Shown here one piece after another: positions 12,720 to 26,100 of a stretch of 64,000 bases of DNA. The translations under genes were made by a program, and so were the position numbers. This stretch comes from Penicillus capitatus (taxonomy: Eukaryota > Chlorophyta). Under the pieces are notes generated by a model. The model was not told the DNA's origin. It did not search any database and saw nothing but the letters and a program-made list of their open reading frames with translations. Each line of letters opens with the position of its first letter. The stretch's first letter is position 1. The DNA lies in assembly GCA_965649825.1 (NCBI GenBank), contig OZ287697.1:1426001-1490000 (forward strand). The letters run 5' to 3'.

Positions 12720-13200
12720 AGTGGCTTCATCATGTTTCACATGTCGATTTGGGGGAAAATAAAGAGGAGCGGTCGAAGTTCTCTACCCTTCATCATATCG
12801 ATGATGTCGGGCATCTTAAGAGGACAGAAGTTGTTGTCGAACATGAGTTTAAACAGAAGCGTCTCATTGTTTTGCAGATTAGCCTTTCCATCATCGTCTT
12901 CGATTCGCTGAGATCACCGATTACTTGATGCGGAATGCATAGCAACAATGCTTCATTCCCAAGGGGGCGTCTCGATCCAGATTCGGACACATGCAGAACG
13001 CAGCAGGATACAAAGGCTGCATCGTTTATTCGGATTCTCTCTGGACAGAGAGAGATCACCTTCACCTGTCCACACCGACAACTTCTGTGTCGTCGCAAAC
13101 ATTTCTTGGTGCATGTCTAACGGCAGAGATTCGAATGTTGCCTCCAAAACGCAAAAGTGTGTTAAAGTGTGAGAACGTTTACGACATCGGCACAGAGCTG
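11745..13200 (+). repeat. segmental duplication, copy 1 (partner 62729-64000)
   Basis: f1 and about 480 bp of its 3' noncoding flank recur at 62729-64000. Shared noncoding blocks include CGATGATGTCGGGCATC at 12798 against GTCAATGATGTCGGGTATC near 63610, and the CCAAAACGCAAAAGTGTG block at 13144 against 63915. The similarity across both coding and flanking sequence shows duplication of genomic DNA, not a processed copy. Confidence 0.75.
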
Positions 13201-14191
13201 TGTCGTCGAAGGATTCGCCCAAAGGCAGCAGCATCATCCGTCTGGCAAACTCCGAAGGAACGGACGCAATGTCAGCCACAGATTCAGTAAGAGAGCTCCT
13301 ATGTCACACAATCTGTGAAGGAAGATTCGACTCGGCGGCTCGTACACGGGCGCGTTCTCTCTCATGGGACGTCGCGCAAAGCACATGAGAGCGTGTTGAG
13401 TTTCTGAGAAATTAAGTACCATACAAGCCGCAAAACGTCTGCGCGAACATCTGCGATGGGATTACTCTGTGTGAAGACAAAGAACGGAGCGGACCTATAG
13501 AGAGAGGGCAGCTGAACAGTGACGATATTCTTTGGTTGAGACTCTTTACTGAGCGTCTCGTTCTTCGAAGTCGGGGTAGTCGTCGTCTGCATGTCGCCTG
13601 CGACGTCATTTTGAAGGAAACGGTTCCGTGGCCAAGGAGGAGCACTTGCAGACGCAGCTCTGTGTCGACTGTTTCAGCGTTCGAAAAGCGAAGGCTTATG
13701 GCAAATGGCCTGCTACATACAACACGACACCGAGAAGCTAACTCTCACCTGGACATCGAATCACTGGAGTCCTCTGTTCAGACTGCAGCAGGAAGTGCAC
13801 GTTATCGGCAACTTCATCATTCATGTTCGCGTTCTGGTGAGAGACGATTCGGCAGCTCTGGCCGCAAGCTGTAGGGGACACCTGTCTGTGATGTGCAGGA
13901 CTTGGGATGTATCACCTTCTTGTGTGCTTACCATATGCGAATCTTCGTTGGCGTTTTTTGCTGCTAAATTAGAGGGGGTCACACTTTCAGAATGTGTGAC
14001 AGACTCAGTGCATAAAGATTTCGAGCGCACGAGCAGGAAAGGATGGCATTCAACTCCTAATGTAATGCAGTTTCTTACATCTCACACATTCATCTCAACA
14101 TGAAGTTGCTTAGTGATTGACAATCGTTGTCTTATGGACACTGTCGTTTAAATGAAAGCCTTAATGAAAGCAAACGTGTCTGGATGTGCAC
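13201..14191. other. intergenic between f1 duplication and R2 3' end
   Basis: Holds a 132-codon plus-strand open frame (13705-14103) without recognisable motif or compositional support. Otherwise nothing was identified. Confidence 0.35.
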
Positions 14192-17100
14192 TTAGTGACT
14201 TGTACCCCTAGTGGGATTCGCGGTGACCGAGGTTCTGCGGCGGCCACTGCCACGGCGACGACACAGAGAAAGAAAACTCTGTTTGAACAGGACAAAGATG
14301 TGATCGGTTACGTAGACTCTGATAATGTGATGTGGTCCTGAATTGGGATCGACTGGCACACCCTCGTTGATCAATGTCATCTTCAAGTACGTGGCACCAA
14401 AGCTGACGAAACAACAGAGAAAGCAGAACAGCAGCATGGCGTTGCACAGGACAACACCAATGGCCACGAGGACTCGAACAACTGAGGAGACTCTGTCTTC
14501 GCTGAAGAAGATGCTCGAGACAAAGGTCATCGATGACACGAGAATCGAGGCTCCCTCCATTTCGTTCAGGACGTCAAACTCGTGACGGTACGGACGGCAG
14601 ACTGTCTGCACGTACAGGGCCAGAATCAGGACGAATACAGCAAGAACCTGCTGCAGATCGGCGCCCAACGGGTAAGAAAAAACAACAACGACGGCCAGAA
14701 TGGCCTTCCGCAGCAGGATGATCGATTCCCAGAAGATGTACTTCTTCCTGTACGATCGGTAAAGGAAACCGGCAACGTCGTAGATCCATCCCTCTTTGTA
14801 GTCTTCTTTGACGTTGCAAACAGTGACGTAACCAATGACGGCGGGAAAGCCAAAAGTGAAGATGACCAAGAACGGCCATCCCAGGACACCCGCCAGCACT
14901 GCATGGGATCCCTCGTAGCACTTGATCGCGGTGTCGACAGACCAGTAATCCGTTGTGTGGTCGACGCCGACGGAGACCGAGTCGTGGACGCTGATGCAGC
15001 TGAGGATGTTGACGAGAGATTTGCTGAGGGAGATGTAACTGATGTAGAAGATGACGAGGGAACTCAGGATAACCTTCTTCAGCAGATAGATCCATGTCTT
15101 CTGGTAGCAGGTCTTGATCGTGAACCAGAAGATGGCGTAGACGAGGATAGCGGCGAGGGGCTGGAAGATGTCGACCAGAGTGCTTCCGATGGAGCGTTCG
15201 ATCGAGGCAGTCGTCGGAATGATGCAGTCCACGGAACGATTGACGGCTTCGGACGTGATGCCGCTGACGAACTCTGCAGAGAAGACAACGCAGTGATCGA
15301 CAGTTTGGAGCCACGGTGATCCCTTACCGGCGGCTTCGAACATGGCGATGATGGCGAGTGTCCACTCGACGTTGACAGCAATGGCGATTGCCGTCACCTG
15401 GAGAAAGTCCACTGTTATCTGCACATAACAGCCAAGATTGTCTGTCACTCATTCAGTGTGAGCTAGATCGAAAGACAGGACCTTGAACATCTCGACTGCT
15501 TTCCATTTGGCGAGTTCTGCATCTTCAAGGCTCCGGTTAGGATCGTTCTCTTGTTCCTGGTCGTTTCTTTGTTCGGGATCGATTCTGTGATCGTATCGAG
15601 AGCTCAGAAACTTACTAGGTACGTTTCCAGTGACCATCATCTCTACCATCTGTTCATTGACCGGAACCGAACGCGTACTTGCAGATGCGAGAGCTGGCTG
15701 AGAAGCGGATTCTTCTGGCGGCCAAGGAGATGCAGCAGCAGTGACAGGAGTCCGATTGCTTCTGACTGTGAAGCTTGACAGTCCCATCAGGACGAGAAAG
15801 GAGACGAAGATCAGAGCGTAGTTGCCGAATCCCGAGAAGCACTTCTCGCAGAGGAACGAGTGCGTCTTTCCGTAAGACTCCTTGCACGAACCGCAGAGAG
15901 GTCCATCGTGTCCCTGTTGAACAACATGTCTGAGAAACTTAGATAACATCCAGACGCACCTCTCTGCACTGCGCCTCTGCGTAGTTCTCGAGAGATTCCT
16001 CGTCGAATTCGCAGCTCTCCACGTCTTTGGTCGCTTCTATCATATCTTGCTGCCTGTCTTCAAAGTCGCAGCCGTCGGATGCGAGACACCTCTGGATGTG
16101 TTCTGAGCACGGTGTCTTATGCCAGTATCCTTTCTTCGGCAGAATCACTCGGGTCTCGCAGTTCCCGTTCTCGGGACACGGATGGCAGGCCAGGTCGTCG
16201 TCAGGATGGAAGCTGAAAGTCGATGTCGTGCAGGGCTCGCAGAAGGTGCCGTTTCCCGATGGCACCTCGCCCATGTCGCAGCTCTTCACTTCGACGGTGA
16301 TCTCCATACTGTTGATCTGCTCTTGATCGAATTCGACGACGACCTTGTAGGTGCCAGGCGTCGCAAAGCCGGTGGTGGTGAGATGGACGACATCCTGGTC
16401 CAAGAGCACCCCCACTCGCCCGTCAAATAAGCCATCTGGCGAAGACATCACGGCGAAAACCTCTCTGCTGTTTGATCCAACTGCAGGATCTTGGCCGAAG
16501 TCGTCAACAGCTCTCAGGGCAATCGTGGGAAGCGGCGTACCACTCTTGTGGTTGCGTATGATGTAGGTGTCTTCGTTCAACGACACCACATCTCCCTCCC
16601 TCTCGCCGAGTATATTCATCTCGATGCTGGCGAGGTAGGATGCAACTTCTTGGCCGTATCTGCCGGCCGCGTTGCCCGACATAGCTGGACAGATATCCTC
16701 TGCGAATTCCAGGCCCATCAGCGACTCCAATTGCTTCCTCGAATAGAATTCCGGTTCTTCACTGGACGTCTCGGCCGGACACTGAATTCGCATGATTGCC
16801 GCCCTGTCGACGACGACTCCTCCGCCAGCCGCTTCTGCTCCATTCCCCGAGAGGGAAGAGTTGACCACGGCGACTACTCCGCAGATGTCTACTTGTCTCT
16901 GCGAGCAGTTCTGGTGCGCCGCCTGCACCTCTCTGGCAACATGCAGTCCACCTGCGCGATAGGATGATCACTTCTCCTCTGTTGGCACACATGAGAGTAC
17001 CTCCGTACACTGCTGAGTTGTTCGCCACAGTGCTCTCCACCAACTGGAGAGCGAGGGATCGTGGATCGGTGTACTCGAGAAAGATCGCTCCTCCGCGTGT

Positions 17101-20100
17101 TGCTCTGTTGTCTTGCAGTATGCAGTTGACGCACAGAATGCGCGAGGCGGATCTGCCCGCGATGGCTCCCCCGTCCTCCTCCGCTGTGCAGCGAGACACA
17201 GTCATATTCTTCGCTCTGACATCGGATTCGGACAACGCAATGGCACCTCCATCGACATCGGCACTGCCGTTGAACATCGACGTCGACTCAACGAATATTA
17301 CGCTCCTCTTCTCGGCACTGACATAGCCGCCGCTTTCGGAGACCTTTCCGTCAGCGATTTCCAGGTCACAGATGTTCAGCATCGACTCGGAGAGGAAGAA
17401 GCTGCCACCCCGCTCGGCTGTGCCATTGGCCAAGCTGCTGGATGTGACACTCAGAGATGATGCCTTCATGTGGCAATGTCCTCCGGATTCTGCAGCACGG
17501 TTGCCGGCAAATGTGATGTTCGCCAGATTCCCGGTGGTGTTCCTTCGCAGATCGAGAGCTCCGCCCAATCGGGCAGTGTTGTTGCTGATGTGCGCGTCCG
17601 TGATGTTGACAGCGCTTGGCTCTGTGGAGAACAGTCCACCTCCGTTGCTGGCAGCATTGTTCCCTGCGAGAAGCAGTCTGCTGGCAGTGAGATTGCTCCG
17701 AGATATCTCGATGCCGCCTCCCTTGTCATCAGAATGACTGGCTGTGATACTGACGTTTGTCAACACAGCAGATGCATGCTCTGTCAGTCGTAGTCCGCCA
17801 CCGTCCTTCGATGCCCGACAGTCTTGGATAACCGTATTCTGCAGCGTGAGATTTCCATCGCTACTGTCGATGCATCCACCCAACCGAGCAGTCCCATTCT
17901 CTAGTGATGAATCATTAATAAGTAGAAGACTGTTCTCCAAAGTGTATATGAATCCACCAATTTCACCTTGACTGTTCTTCAAAGTACATCGACTCAGGTT
18001 AAAGGCGGAGTGTTCGGTATGTAGCGCGCCGCCGGTGTACGTGGCCTGATTGTCGATCAAAGTGGCGTTTACGAGATTATCGTTCTCGCCGTACGCTTCC
18101 AGTATGGCGCCGCCACTTGTGGCAGAGTTGTTCCTGAAGAGAGAGTTAGTGACGGTCATGTTGTCCGAACTGACGGCATAGAGGCCTCCTCCTGATGCAT
18201 CGACAGCGTTGCTCTCGAAAACCAACTCGTCTCCAGAAATCATCGATGCGCCTCTTCCATAGAATCCCCCTCCATAAGCTGCTCGATTTAGTACAAAGCG
18301 TATACGAGTCATGACGGCTGTTCCGGATAAGGTCACTCGGATGGCGCCGCCAGCATGCCCAGCTTGGCACTCTTGCAAGGTTACGTTGTGCACAGTGACT
18401 GTTCCTGTCTCGCAGTTTATGCAGGCGCCTGACATCGCAGTGCCATTCCTGAAGAGAGAATGTCTGATGTCGACGTAGGACGCTTCGATAATCTCCAGAC
18501 ATCCGCCACTACTCTCTGCCCTTCCGTTGTTGAGGACGCATCGTCTGATGGTGGCATTCGATCCGGAGACGTGCACGGATCCTCCCTCTAAAGATGCCGA
18601 GTTCTCGGTGAAGTTGACGCCGACGAAAACGCCAACAGAATTCGTCGAAAGCCTGACGGCCCCTCCCCTCACAGCCGAGTTATTGCGGAAGAGCGAATCT
18701 CTGATGGACAGTTCCGACTCCACGGCGTACACGGCGCTTCCATTGTTGTCTGCCAGATTCAGTCCATCGCCGACGATCTGCGTCTCCGTGGTGTAGAGTC
18801 CCGCTCCGTGTTCTGCCGATCCTTTGTCGATGCGGCATCTTCGGATGTCGAGTCTGGATTCCTTGGCGTGAACTGCACCGCCAGACGTCGATGCGTTGTT
18901 CTGGTCGAACTCGCAGTCGGAGAGGTTGACCGAGAGGGCCAGATCCAGATAGAGAACGCCGCCGACGTCGGCTGTGTTCTTTCTGAAAGTGCTATCTGCG
19001 ATGGCGACGTCAGATTCGGAGGCGGCCAGCACTCCGCCAGAACTGTTGGCCCTGTTTGCGACGAATCGGCATGACTGGATGACGGCAGAGCTGGCTGCTC
19101 GAAGACTCAAGGCGCCGCCCTCTCTTGCTTCGTTCCGTTTGAATGTGTCGTTTGCCAAAGTCACATTCGAGCTTGTTGCTAAGATGGTGGATCCAGTCGT
19201 GCAAGCATTCTCTTCGAAACGAGTGTCCCGGACGGATGCAGATGCATTCGACAGTCGAATGCAGGGAGTGTTAGCGTCCGCCTCGGAGATGTTGACTGCA
19301 TTCTGGACAAAGGAAGCGTTGGACAGATCCAACGATCCACTCTCGACTTGAAGGATGGGACACGCGTTCTCTGCAGCGTCCATGCGCTCGATGGATGTCT
19401 CTGACCCGTCTGGCCCGCGGAACACTACTGTGCTGGCGTTGGCGGAGTCCGACAGACGGTTCTGCCGAACTCGGATGTTTTCCAGTTGGTTCCGACGGGA
19501 CAGCGTCACACCACAGTGACCGCCGCACTCATTGTCAGAGAATTCGAAGTCCATCAGCTCCAGTCTGGAGCAGGAAGGACTCTCCATGGCGAGAGCAGCA
19601 GCATCGATCGCGGTGTTCCGTTCGAAGCTGACGTGCTGAAGCTGGATGACGCCTTGCGTTCTGCTGGACTGGCACTCCTCCACCTCGACGATACCTCGAG
19701 ACCCAGAAGAACCTCTCAGAGAGCAGTTTTCGAATCTGAGGTTTGCGAGCAGAACACTTCTAGATCTACACAGAAACGGAGTCTCAACGCTGCCTTCTCA
19801 CCAATGCCGGTAGGCTCACCTGACAAGGAAGACCCCTTCACCTTCGACGGGGCATGTTATGGACGCCTTTAGAGGAGCCCTAGGATAGAGCCCGTCCACA
19901 CTCCGAGTCCTGCCCGTCGCTGCGCTGATCGTCACATTCCACGGGATGATGACTCTAGCTGCGGGCTGGATGGCTGCAGTGACGTCGAAGACGAGCGTGT
20001 CTCCTTCTGTCGTACAGTTAACGATGACCTGCAGGTCGTTGTCAATCGCCTCAAGAACTGCGTCGTCGATACGCCAAGTACGCGTCGATGTGTCGAGATA

Positions 20101-20453
20101 CCGACGCACCTCGCTTCTGCTCAAAGCGCACGCATACTCTGAGCGGATTCACAGACCAAGTTCTCAGTCCCTTGGGACGCATCCGCAGTTTGTGGCTCAC
20201 CCGGATTTGAACTGTCGGCGTCGTTTTGCAGCAATTGTTTCCCGAGACGCTGTTCGCCGATAACGAAATCGCCGTCCGCCGACCGAGACGCCGCCATGCG
20301 CGAAGAGTCACCGAACCCGTCAATGTCGTTTTCGGTCCTCTCCGACGCGGGTCGGTTACGGTCCGAAGGCACAGTCATTTCGGCAATGGCGTGTAGCGAG
20401 AGCAGAAACGGTGCAAGGCAGAAGACGGAGAGAAATCGCAAGAGAGTGGCCAT
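14192..20453 (-). CDS. R2: complete beta-helix / Cys-rich / multi-TM surface receptor
   Basis: Seven exons in transcription order: 20453-20201, 20138-19820, 19765-17001, 16951-15960, 15913-15482, 15418-15328, 15273-14192. These join without a stop to 1977 residues. The start ATG at 20453 opens a signal peptide (MATLLRFLSVFCLAPFLLSL). Exon 2 (319 nt) is the conserved module C.L....R.YLD..TRTW...GEGVFLVR. Exon 3 (~residues 191-1112) is the repeat beta-helix. Exon 4 adds CEPC, CPENGNC and GYWHKTPCSE. Exons 5-7 (from ~1444) hold GHDGPLCGSC, the first membrane span, a loop with VPVNEQMVEMMVTG and KWKAVEMFK, and about eight further spans. The 54-nt intron 15274-15327 has no in-frame stop, so retention would add 18 residues. 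A TATATC lies ~45 bp upstream of the ATG. It is divergent from R3 and convergent with R1. Probably a plasma-membrane receptor or adhesin; ligand unknown. Confidence 0.92.
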
Positions 20454-21865
20454 GGCGATAGTCGCAATGTCCGTTTGGTTAACAATCAGCTTTCGATATA
20501 AGAAGCTTCGACGGTTGTCTGCAGGTTCTACCCATCGCCAACGCTCCGCCTCAAGTTGGAAGCTGGCGGAAACTGGCCGATAGAGCGCATCATCGATCGG
20601 TCTTCATTTCTCCACGCGTCCTGTCGATGTCTTCTTCTGCAACCGCAAGAAGATTTTGCGCCCCTAGTATTCTGGCGGTCACTTCTCAGCAACGGCAGCG
20701 TGATGGACAGAGTCTGGACAGGAGAAGCGATTCCAGGACCTGACATACGGGACACGCAGGCCGACCGTGACGCGACGGACGTAATTGATTCCAGCCCGCG
20801 GCAGCTGCCCGTCGAGTGAGTTTCCGCGTCCCTGCGTCCTTTGCTTCTAGGAGAATGCCTTTTTCGTTACCGAGAAGGGACGCACGAGCTGTCTTTCCAC
20901 CGGATTCGACAGAGCAGCTGCCCATGACACGAACGGTCCAATGCCTGCGCTCTACGGAAATAGATAGAATGTGGCTGAAAACGATCGTCTGCCTCTCTGT
21001 TGCGGCAGACACTCGGCAACGTAGACTGAACAGATTTTTCGACGTGCACTGGCACCGTATCATTCATCTCTGAAGTGGAGGTTAAAATGTAGATGGAGGA
21101 AGCTCAATGACACAGATAGGTAAGGATAGACTCCTGCTGCCTGTCACGCCAATCCACCAGAAGCATTCTGAGCGAGACGGGAGAGAGCAAAACCAGAACC
21201 AACTCTCTTTGCAGCTGCAGTAATCTGTCGGAGAACGTGATGAGAGGAAGGCATACTATGCGCAAAGGTGTTCGTCATGACTGGCATCGCACCACATCAA
21301 TGACATCCCGGATGATGGTAATACAAATAGGATCCCCGAATAGATTTGCAACCTCCTGGCTCACGACATTGTACACTTCATGTTACCCGTTGAGCTACAG
21401 AAAGGTGCACCGATGATCGTTGACAAGCTTGACCGTAGACAATACCGTAGTTGACTGTAGATACGTTTCCGTCTCGTTTGTTCGTTCTTGCGCGTCTCGT
21501 ACGACAACAGGTCGCAGAGAGGATAGACGGGAGGGGAGGTCCGGGAAAGGAAGCCTGCCATGTTTCCGAATCGAAAGCAGACGTCAAAAGACGGCATACG
21601 TAGCATGCTCAGCAGCACATAAGAAATCGAATGGGCTGCGGTCTATAAAAGCTGACGTGAACATACGGTCTTCGGTGTCTTGACTGAATATCATGTCTGT
21701 CAGAACACACGCACTCCGATGATGGCGTCGGTCAAGAGGACAGACACGTGGACGTTTTGGTTCATTGAGCACACTGGCATCATTCTGGACACCTTCTGAG
21801 TAATTACTTTCGTTACATGTACGACAAAACGTGTGAGCGTCACGTCACATGCATTCTCTTTCATT
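20454..21865. other. R2-R3 divergent intergenic, proximal part
   Basis: Apart from the TATA-like motif upstream of R2 nothing is recognised. Overlapping short open frames on both strands at 20556-21073 show no domain. Confidence 0.4.
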
Positions 21866-22456
21866 TGCCTGATCGTGCCCTTTCTAGGATTTCCTCTCAT
21901 CACTACGTGCGTCATCTCTATGGACAAACGAACGCACAGGAGAGAGCGATGGATTCAATGCCTCTTTGGATTCACGTATCAGTCTTACAAGGACAGTCAC
22001 TGCTTCTGGGAGTGTGTCGTCGCCGGACGGAGGCTGTCATTGCTGGCGTTGTCGTTCTTGCCTATCCACTGGGAGCCAGTCTCCAAGTCGTGTTTGCTTC
22101 TTTCGTCTCCACCGTCGCCCTCTACCAGCAAACAGCCTGTCGGCCATTCAGAAACGATCTCGATCTGTCGAGCGACTTGGAAAGTTACTCTCTTCTGGTA
22201 TCGCTCTTGACGTTTATATCCAATCAACTGTTTTTCCCTTTTGTTAATTCTGCTAAGACCCGTGGTAGACCATCTCAGAGATGTGCTTACGAATCAGCAC
22301 GTTTCTTTTGATTCAAACACAAGTCGACCGCGTCTATCGGCAATCTTTCTTGGGCGTCATCTGCCTGGGTCGATACGAAATGTGATTCGCACATGGATCA
22401 GTGATCTTGCTGCACTCTATCGCAAATTTGAGGCTGAAAACTGTGGTACACCTTAA
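21866..22456 (+). pseudogene. psi2: decayed 3' half of the membrane domain
   Basis: Begins abruptly within the fifth-span region (GFPLITTCVIS) and continues through FTYQSYKDSHCFWECVV, then shifts frame to VVVLAYPLGASLQVVFASF, TACRPF and DLESYSLLVSLLTF. The frameshift in the R.K stretch and the lack of any upstream domain make it a pseudogene. It is the sister of psi1 and aligns to it through the noncoding 3' flank. It lies ~0.7 kb upstream of R3 and may have been part of a former neighbour. Confidence 0.85.
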
Positions 22457-22960
22457 GATCTGGGTTTGCATTGGCGCCTAACACATATTTGAATCTCTTT
22501 TATTAGATCAGAGTTATTTCCTAGGTCACACAAATACAGTTCATGCCAACAATTACCATCATCTTTGTTTCCACGACGTGACAGATGATGGAATGTATCG
22601 TCTACAAAGAGATGTAAGGATGCACCATCGATTCTTACCAAGCTGTCATCTGCAAGACAATAGGCCACACAGTTCGTTGAGAAGCATTCCACGCTGGAAG
22701 GCACCAATGGAAAATCCATTCGCAGCGATGACGTGACACACCCAAGGCGATTCCGCGTCGTTTCGTTGTCATAGAAAAAGATTCTAGATGTGTTCGGGGG
22801 GCCTGTTGCCGCTCATGTCAACCGAGTGCGACGAAGAAGCCCATCTTTCTCCGTCGCATGGTCGTCTGATGTACTTCTAAAGAGTGAGAGTCGATGGAAT
22901 GAGAAAAACGCGAAGCAGAGCGCTGTTTACGTTTATCCGTTACGGACACAGGAATTGCTA
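21866..22960 (+). repeat. segmental duplication, copy B (partner 8543-10410)
   Basis: Contains psi2 and its flank. It lacks the ~750-bp block present in copy A, so the join near 22830 is a useful breakpoint. Confidence 0.75.
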
Positions 22961-23119
22961 CGCTTCTTGCGCTCAGAAGCCGAGAGGAAGAACATGGGAC
23001 ACGTGGCTGGATTGTGTTTCTGATTAAGAGTCGTGGTGGCAGCTGTACGATAGCTACAGTCATATGACTTCGACCTCATATTCGCCAGATTTTCACAGTA
23101 CAGCTGTCGTCTTTCTAAC

Positions 23120-23127
23120 TATAAAAA
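23120..23127 (+). promoter_or_regulatory. candidate TATA box of R3
   Basis: TATAAAAA lies 61 bp upstream of the R3 start codon, a plausible core-promoter position if the 5' untranslated leader is short (~30 nt). This is sequence inference only. Confidence 0.45.
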
Positions 23128-23180
23128 CCGCACGGTTTGCAAAAGTTTGTTGAAGTTGTCCTTAAGCCACCTGACGAAGA

Positions 23181-26100
23181 ATGCGACACACCTTCGTTGG
23201 TTTACTCTTGATATGCGTCGTGTTCAAAACGGCCGCAAATCAATTCGAACTCCGGAGGTTTTATCTCCGTCCGCCTCTGACTACAGCGGCGACCAAATAT
23301 GCCTTGACTGAGGTCTTTTTCGACAGAACCCCGAACTCGAGTCCGTCCACGCACGCGGAAAGAACGCCATCTGTGCCGCTTCGTGCGACTAAGACTGTTT
23401 CGTTTCCGACGAGATACGAGGACGACGCGGCGGACGCGTCTTCCGCGTTCCAGACGCGGGGGACTACGGAGAAAGAACGGCTATCTGTGGCTAAGCGAAG
23501 TCGGAGCGAGGGCCGCTCTCTGCGACAAGACGATGGCTTGAACGACGAAGCTCTCACAAGTGAGGCCCCTGCTATTTACGTTACAGAACGCTTTCTTGAC
23601 GCCAGTTCTCTCGGTCTTGGCAGGCCTTCCTTGTTCGCTGAGCAAACGAATTCTTAGAGAACACCTGGACAGAGCTACCAGAACGTGGCGCATCAACCGT
23701 CCACTTCTTCGTGAAGTTGAGGATGACATCCAAGTCATTGTCAACTGTACGAAGCCAGGCGACGTCCTCGTCTTCAGTCCGAAGCGCAGAATCCGGCCGT
23801 CCTCGCGCATCGTCATACCATGGCCACTAACGCTGACAGCACCAGTGAGCAGTTCCGCTGTCGAAGAAGGAGTGTTCCCCCGTTCCGAAGCAAAGACGGT
23901 CTTCACCTGTCCGAACAGAAGACATGGCGTCTTCTTGGTTAAGTGAGATTTGTACTCTCACATCTGCTGATGTCTTATATCGATCTTGCGTTCAGGCCGG
24001 CGGGTGTCCTTTTCGCCAATCTGATATTCGAGGACTGTGTGTTCGAATCTGGGAGTTCTGGGTCCATCGTGGAAGTTGAAAACTGTTCTTCTAGTCGCAT
24101 CAGAGGCACAACTCAGTTTCACCACGTCTGCTTCAAGAGTAACATCTTGATCAACGGCGCAGGACTCGCAATGCAGTCGCCATCTTGCTCTGAGCTGGAG
24201 CTGATCGATTTCGTCTTCGAGAACAACACATGCAGTGGAAGATGCGGCGTGATCATGTCTAGACGCAATCGACTGAGAGACATCGTCGTTCATCAGAACA
24301 AGCGATCTGACTCAGCAATCAGCAACACGACGGTGTTTTACGCGCCTCCTGGATCAGATACATCTGTCGATCATATGAACAGCTCAGAGAACAGATGCTC
24401 AAGCCTCGATGTTGTGGATGGATCTCTGAACATGACACGTTCTACGTTCATCCAGAATTCGATTGCAGCTGGCCAAGACGGTACGAGCAGTACATCCCTG
24501 CACTTGACGTCAGCAACAGTGTCGATCAAGGAATGTCGATTTGAACAGAACGAGGCACAGACTGGAGGTGCCATTGCTGTATCAGGATCGAATGTCACCT
24601 TTACTGACAGCATTTTTAATGCAAATGTCGCTACAAAGGGAGGAGTCATGGTCCTTCGAGATGACAGTATGGTCTCGATTCAATCCTGCAATTTCTCTTC
24701 GAATACAGCTCTCCGATCTGGTGGAATTCTATTTGCAAGATCGTCTCAGCTATTTGTCCAGTATTCATTTCTGAAAAAGAATTCTGCAAATGGCAACGGT
24801 GGTTGCTTTTGTCTGGATAATTCGAGCAATCTCGAAATGTCGTTCGCCACCATGACGGACAACCAAGCTGTTTTTGGCGGAGTGTTGGTTATCAAAGGGG
24901 AGGCATCGGGAAATGTGACGCATTCGTCCTTCCACATGAACGATGCATCAACATCTGGCGGTGCCGCTTTTGTCCAAGCGTCTACACTTTCCCTCGAAAA
25001 GTGCCGCCTTGCTGATGGATCTGCAGAATATGGAGGAGGTATTACTGCAGTCTCTTCAAACATCTCCGTTCTGGAGAGCACTGCGTCTAATCTCTCCGCG
25101 AGCAAGGAAGGTGGATTTGTTCTCGTGCGTGCCGATTCTGTGTTACGCATGAGTGACTGCACATGCTCGGGAAACTTGGCAAGTTTTGGTGGGTGTATGC
25201 ACGTAAAGGTGAATTCATTGGGCATCGTCACTGACTGCCAGTTTGACAAGAACGATGCATCAACGTCTGGCGGCGCCGCTTTTGTCCGAAGCTCTACCTT
25301 CTTAGTTCAGAAGTGCCGCCTTGCTGATGGATCTGCAGAATATGGAGGAGGTATTACTGCAGTCTCTTCAAACATCTCCGTTCTGGAGAGCACTGCGTCC
25401 AATCTGTCCGCGGGCAAGGAAGGTGGATTTGTCCTCGTGCGTGCTAACACTGTGTTCCGCATGAGTGACTGCACATGCTCGGCCAACCTGGCCAACCTTG
25501 GTGGGTGCATGCACGTGAAGGAGAATTCCTTGGGCATCATCACTGACTGCCAGTTCGACAAGAACGACGCATCAACGTCTGGCGGTGCCGCTTTTGTTCG
25601 AAGCTCTGCCCTCTCAGTTCAGAAGTGCCGCCTTGCTGGGGGATCTGCCACATACGGTGGAGGTATCCATTCAGTCTCTTCGAGAGTCACTATCTGGGAG
25701 ACTGACGCTTTCGGTCAATCTGCCAATGAACACGGCGGTTTTATTTCAGCGCAGAGTGGAAGTAGAGTCAACGTGACAAGAAGCTCCATCGTAGCAACCA
25801 GATCACGACAAGGCGGTGCTATCTTCCTCTCAGGGTCTGTCTTCAAGGTCAACAACACCCGAATCTCGCAGTGTGAGGCAGAGAGTGATGGAGGCGCCAT
25901 TATGAGCAGTGATTCATCGAGGCTTCTCTGCAGTGGCTGCATTCTGGTCGAAAACAATGCAAGCCGTGGTGGAGCCATATTCCTGGTGTACAATAATCCT
26001 CAACCCATTTCTCTGCAACTAGACGACAGCACTGTGCTCAACAATTCAGCTGAATATGGAGGTATTCATGATAAGAGCGACAGAAGGTGAGGTTCACTCT

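Noticed and set aside
14582-15319. 245-codon plus-strand open frame
   Set aside because: Antisense to the R2 membrane exons, whose exon lengths and motifs are conserved in sister genes. It is a shadow frame.
24939-25680. CRISPR-like or satellite repeat
   Set aside because: The unit is 312 nt, in frame and inside a coding exon, with no spacers.
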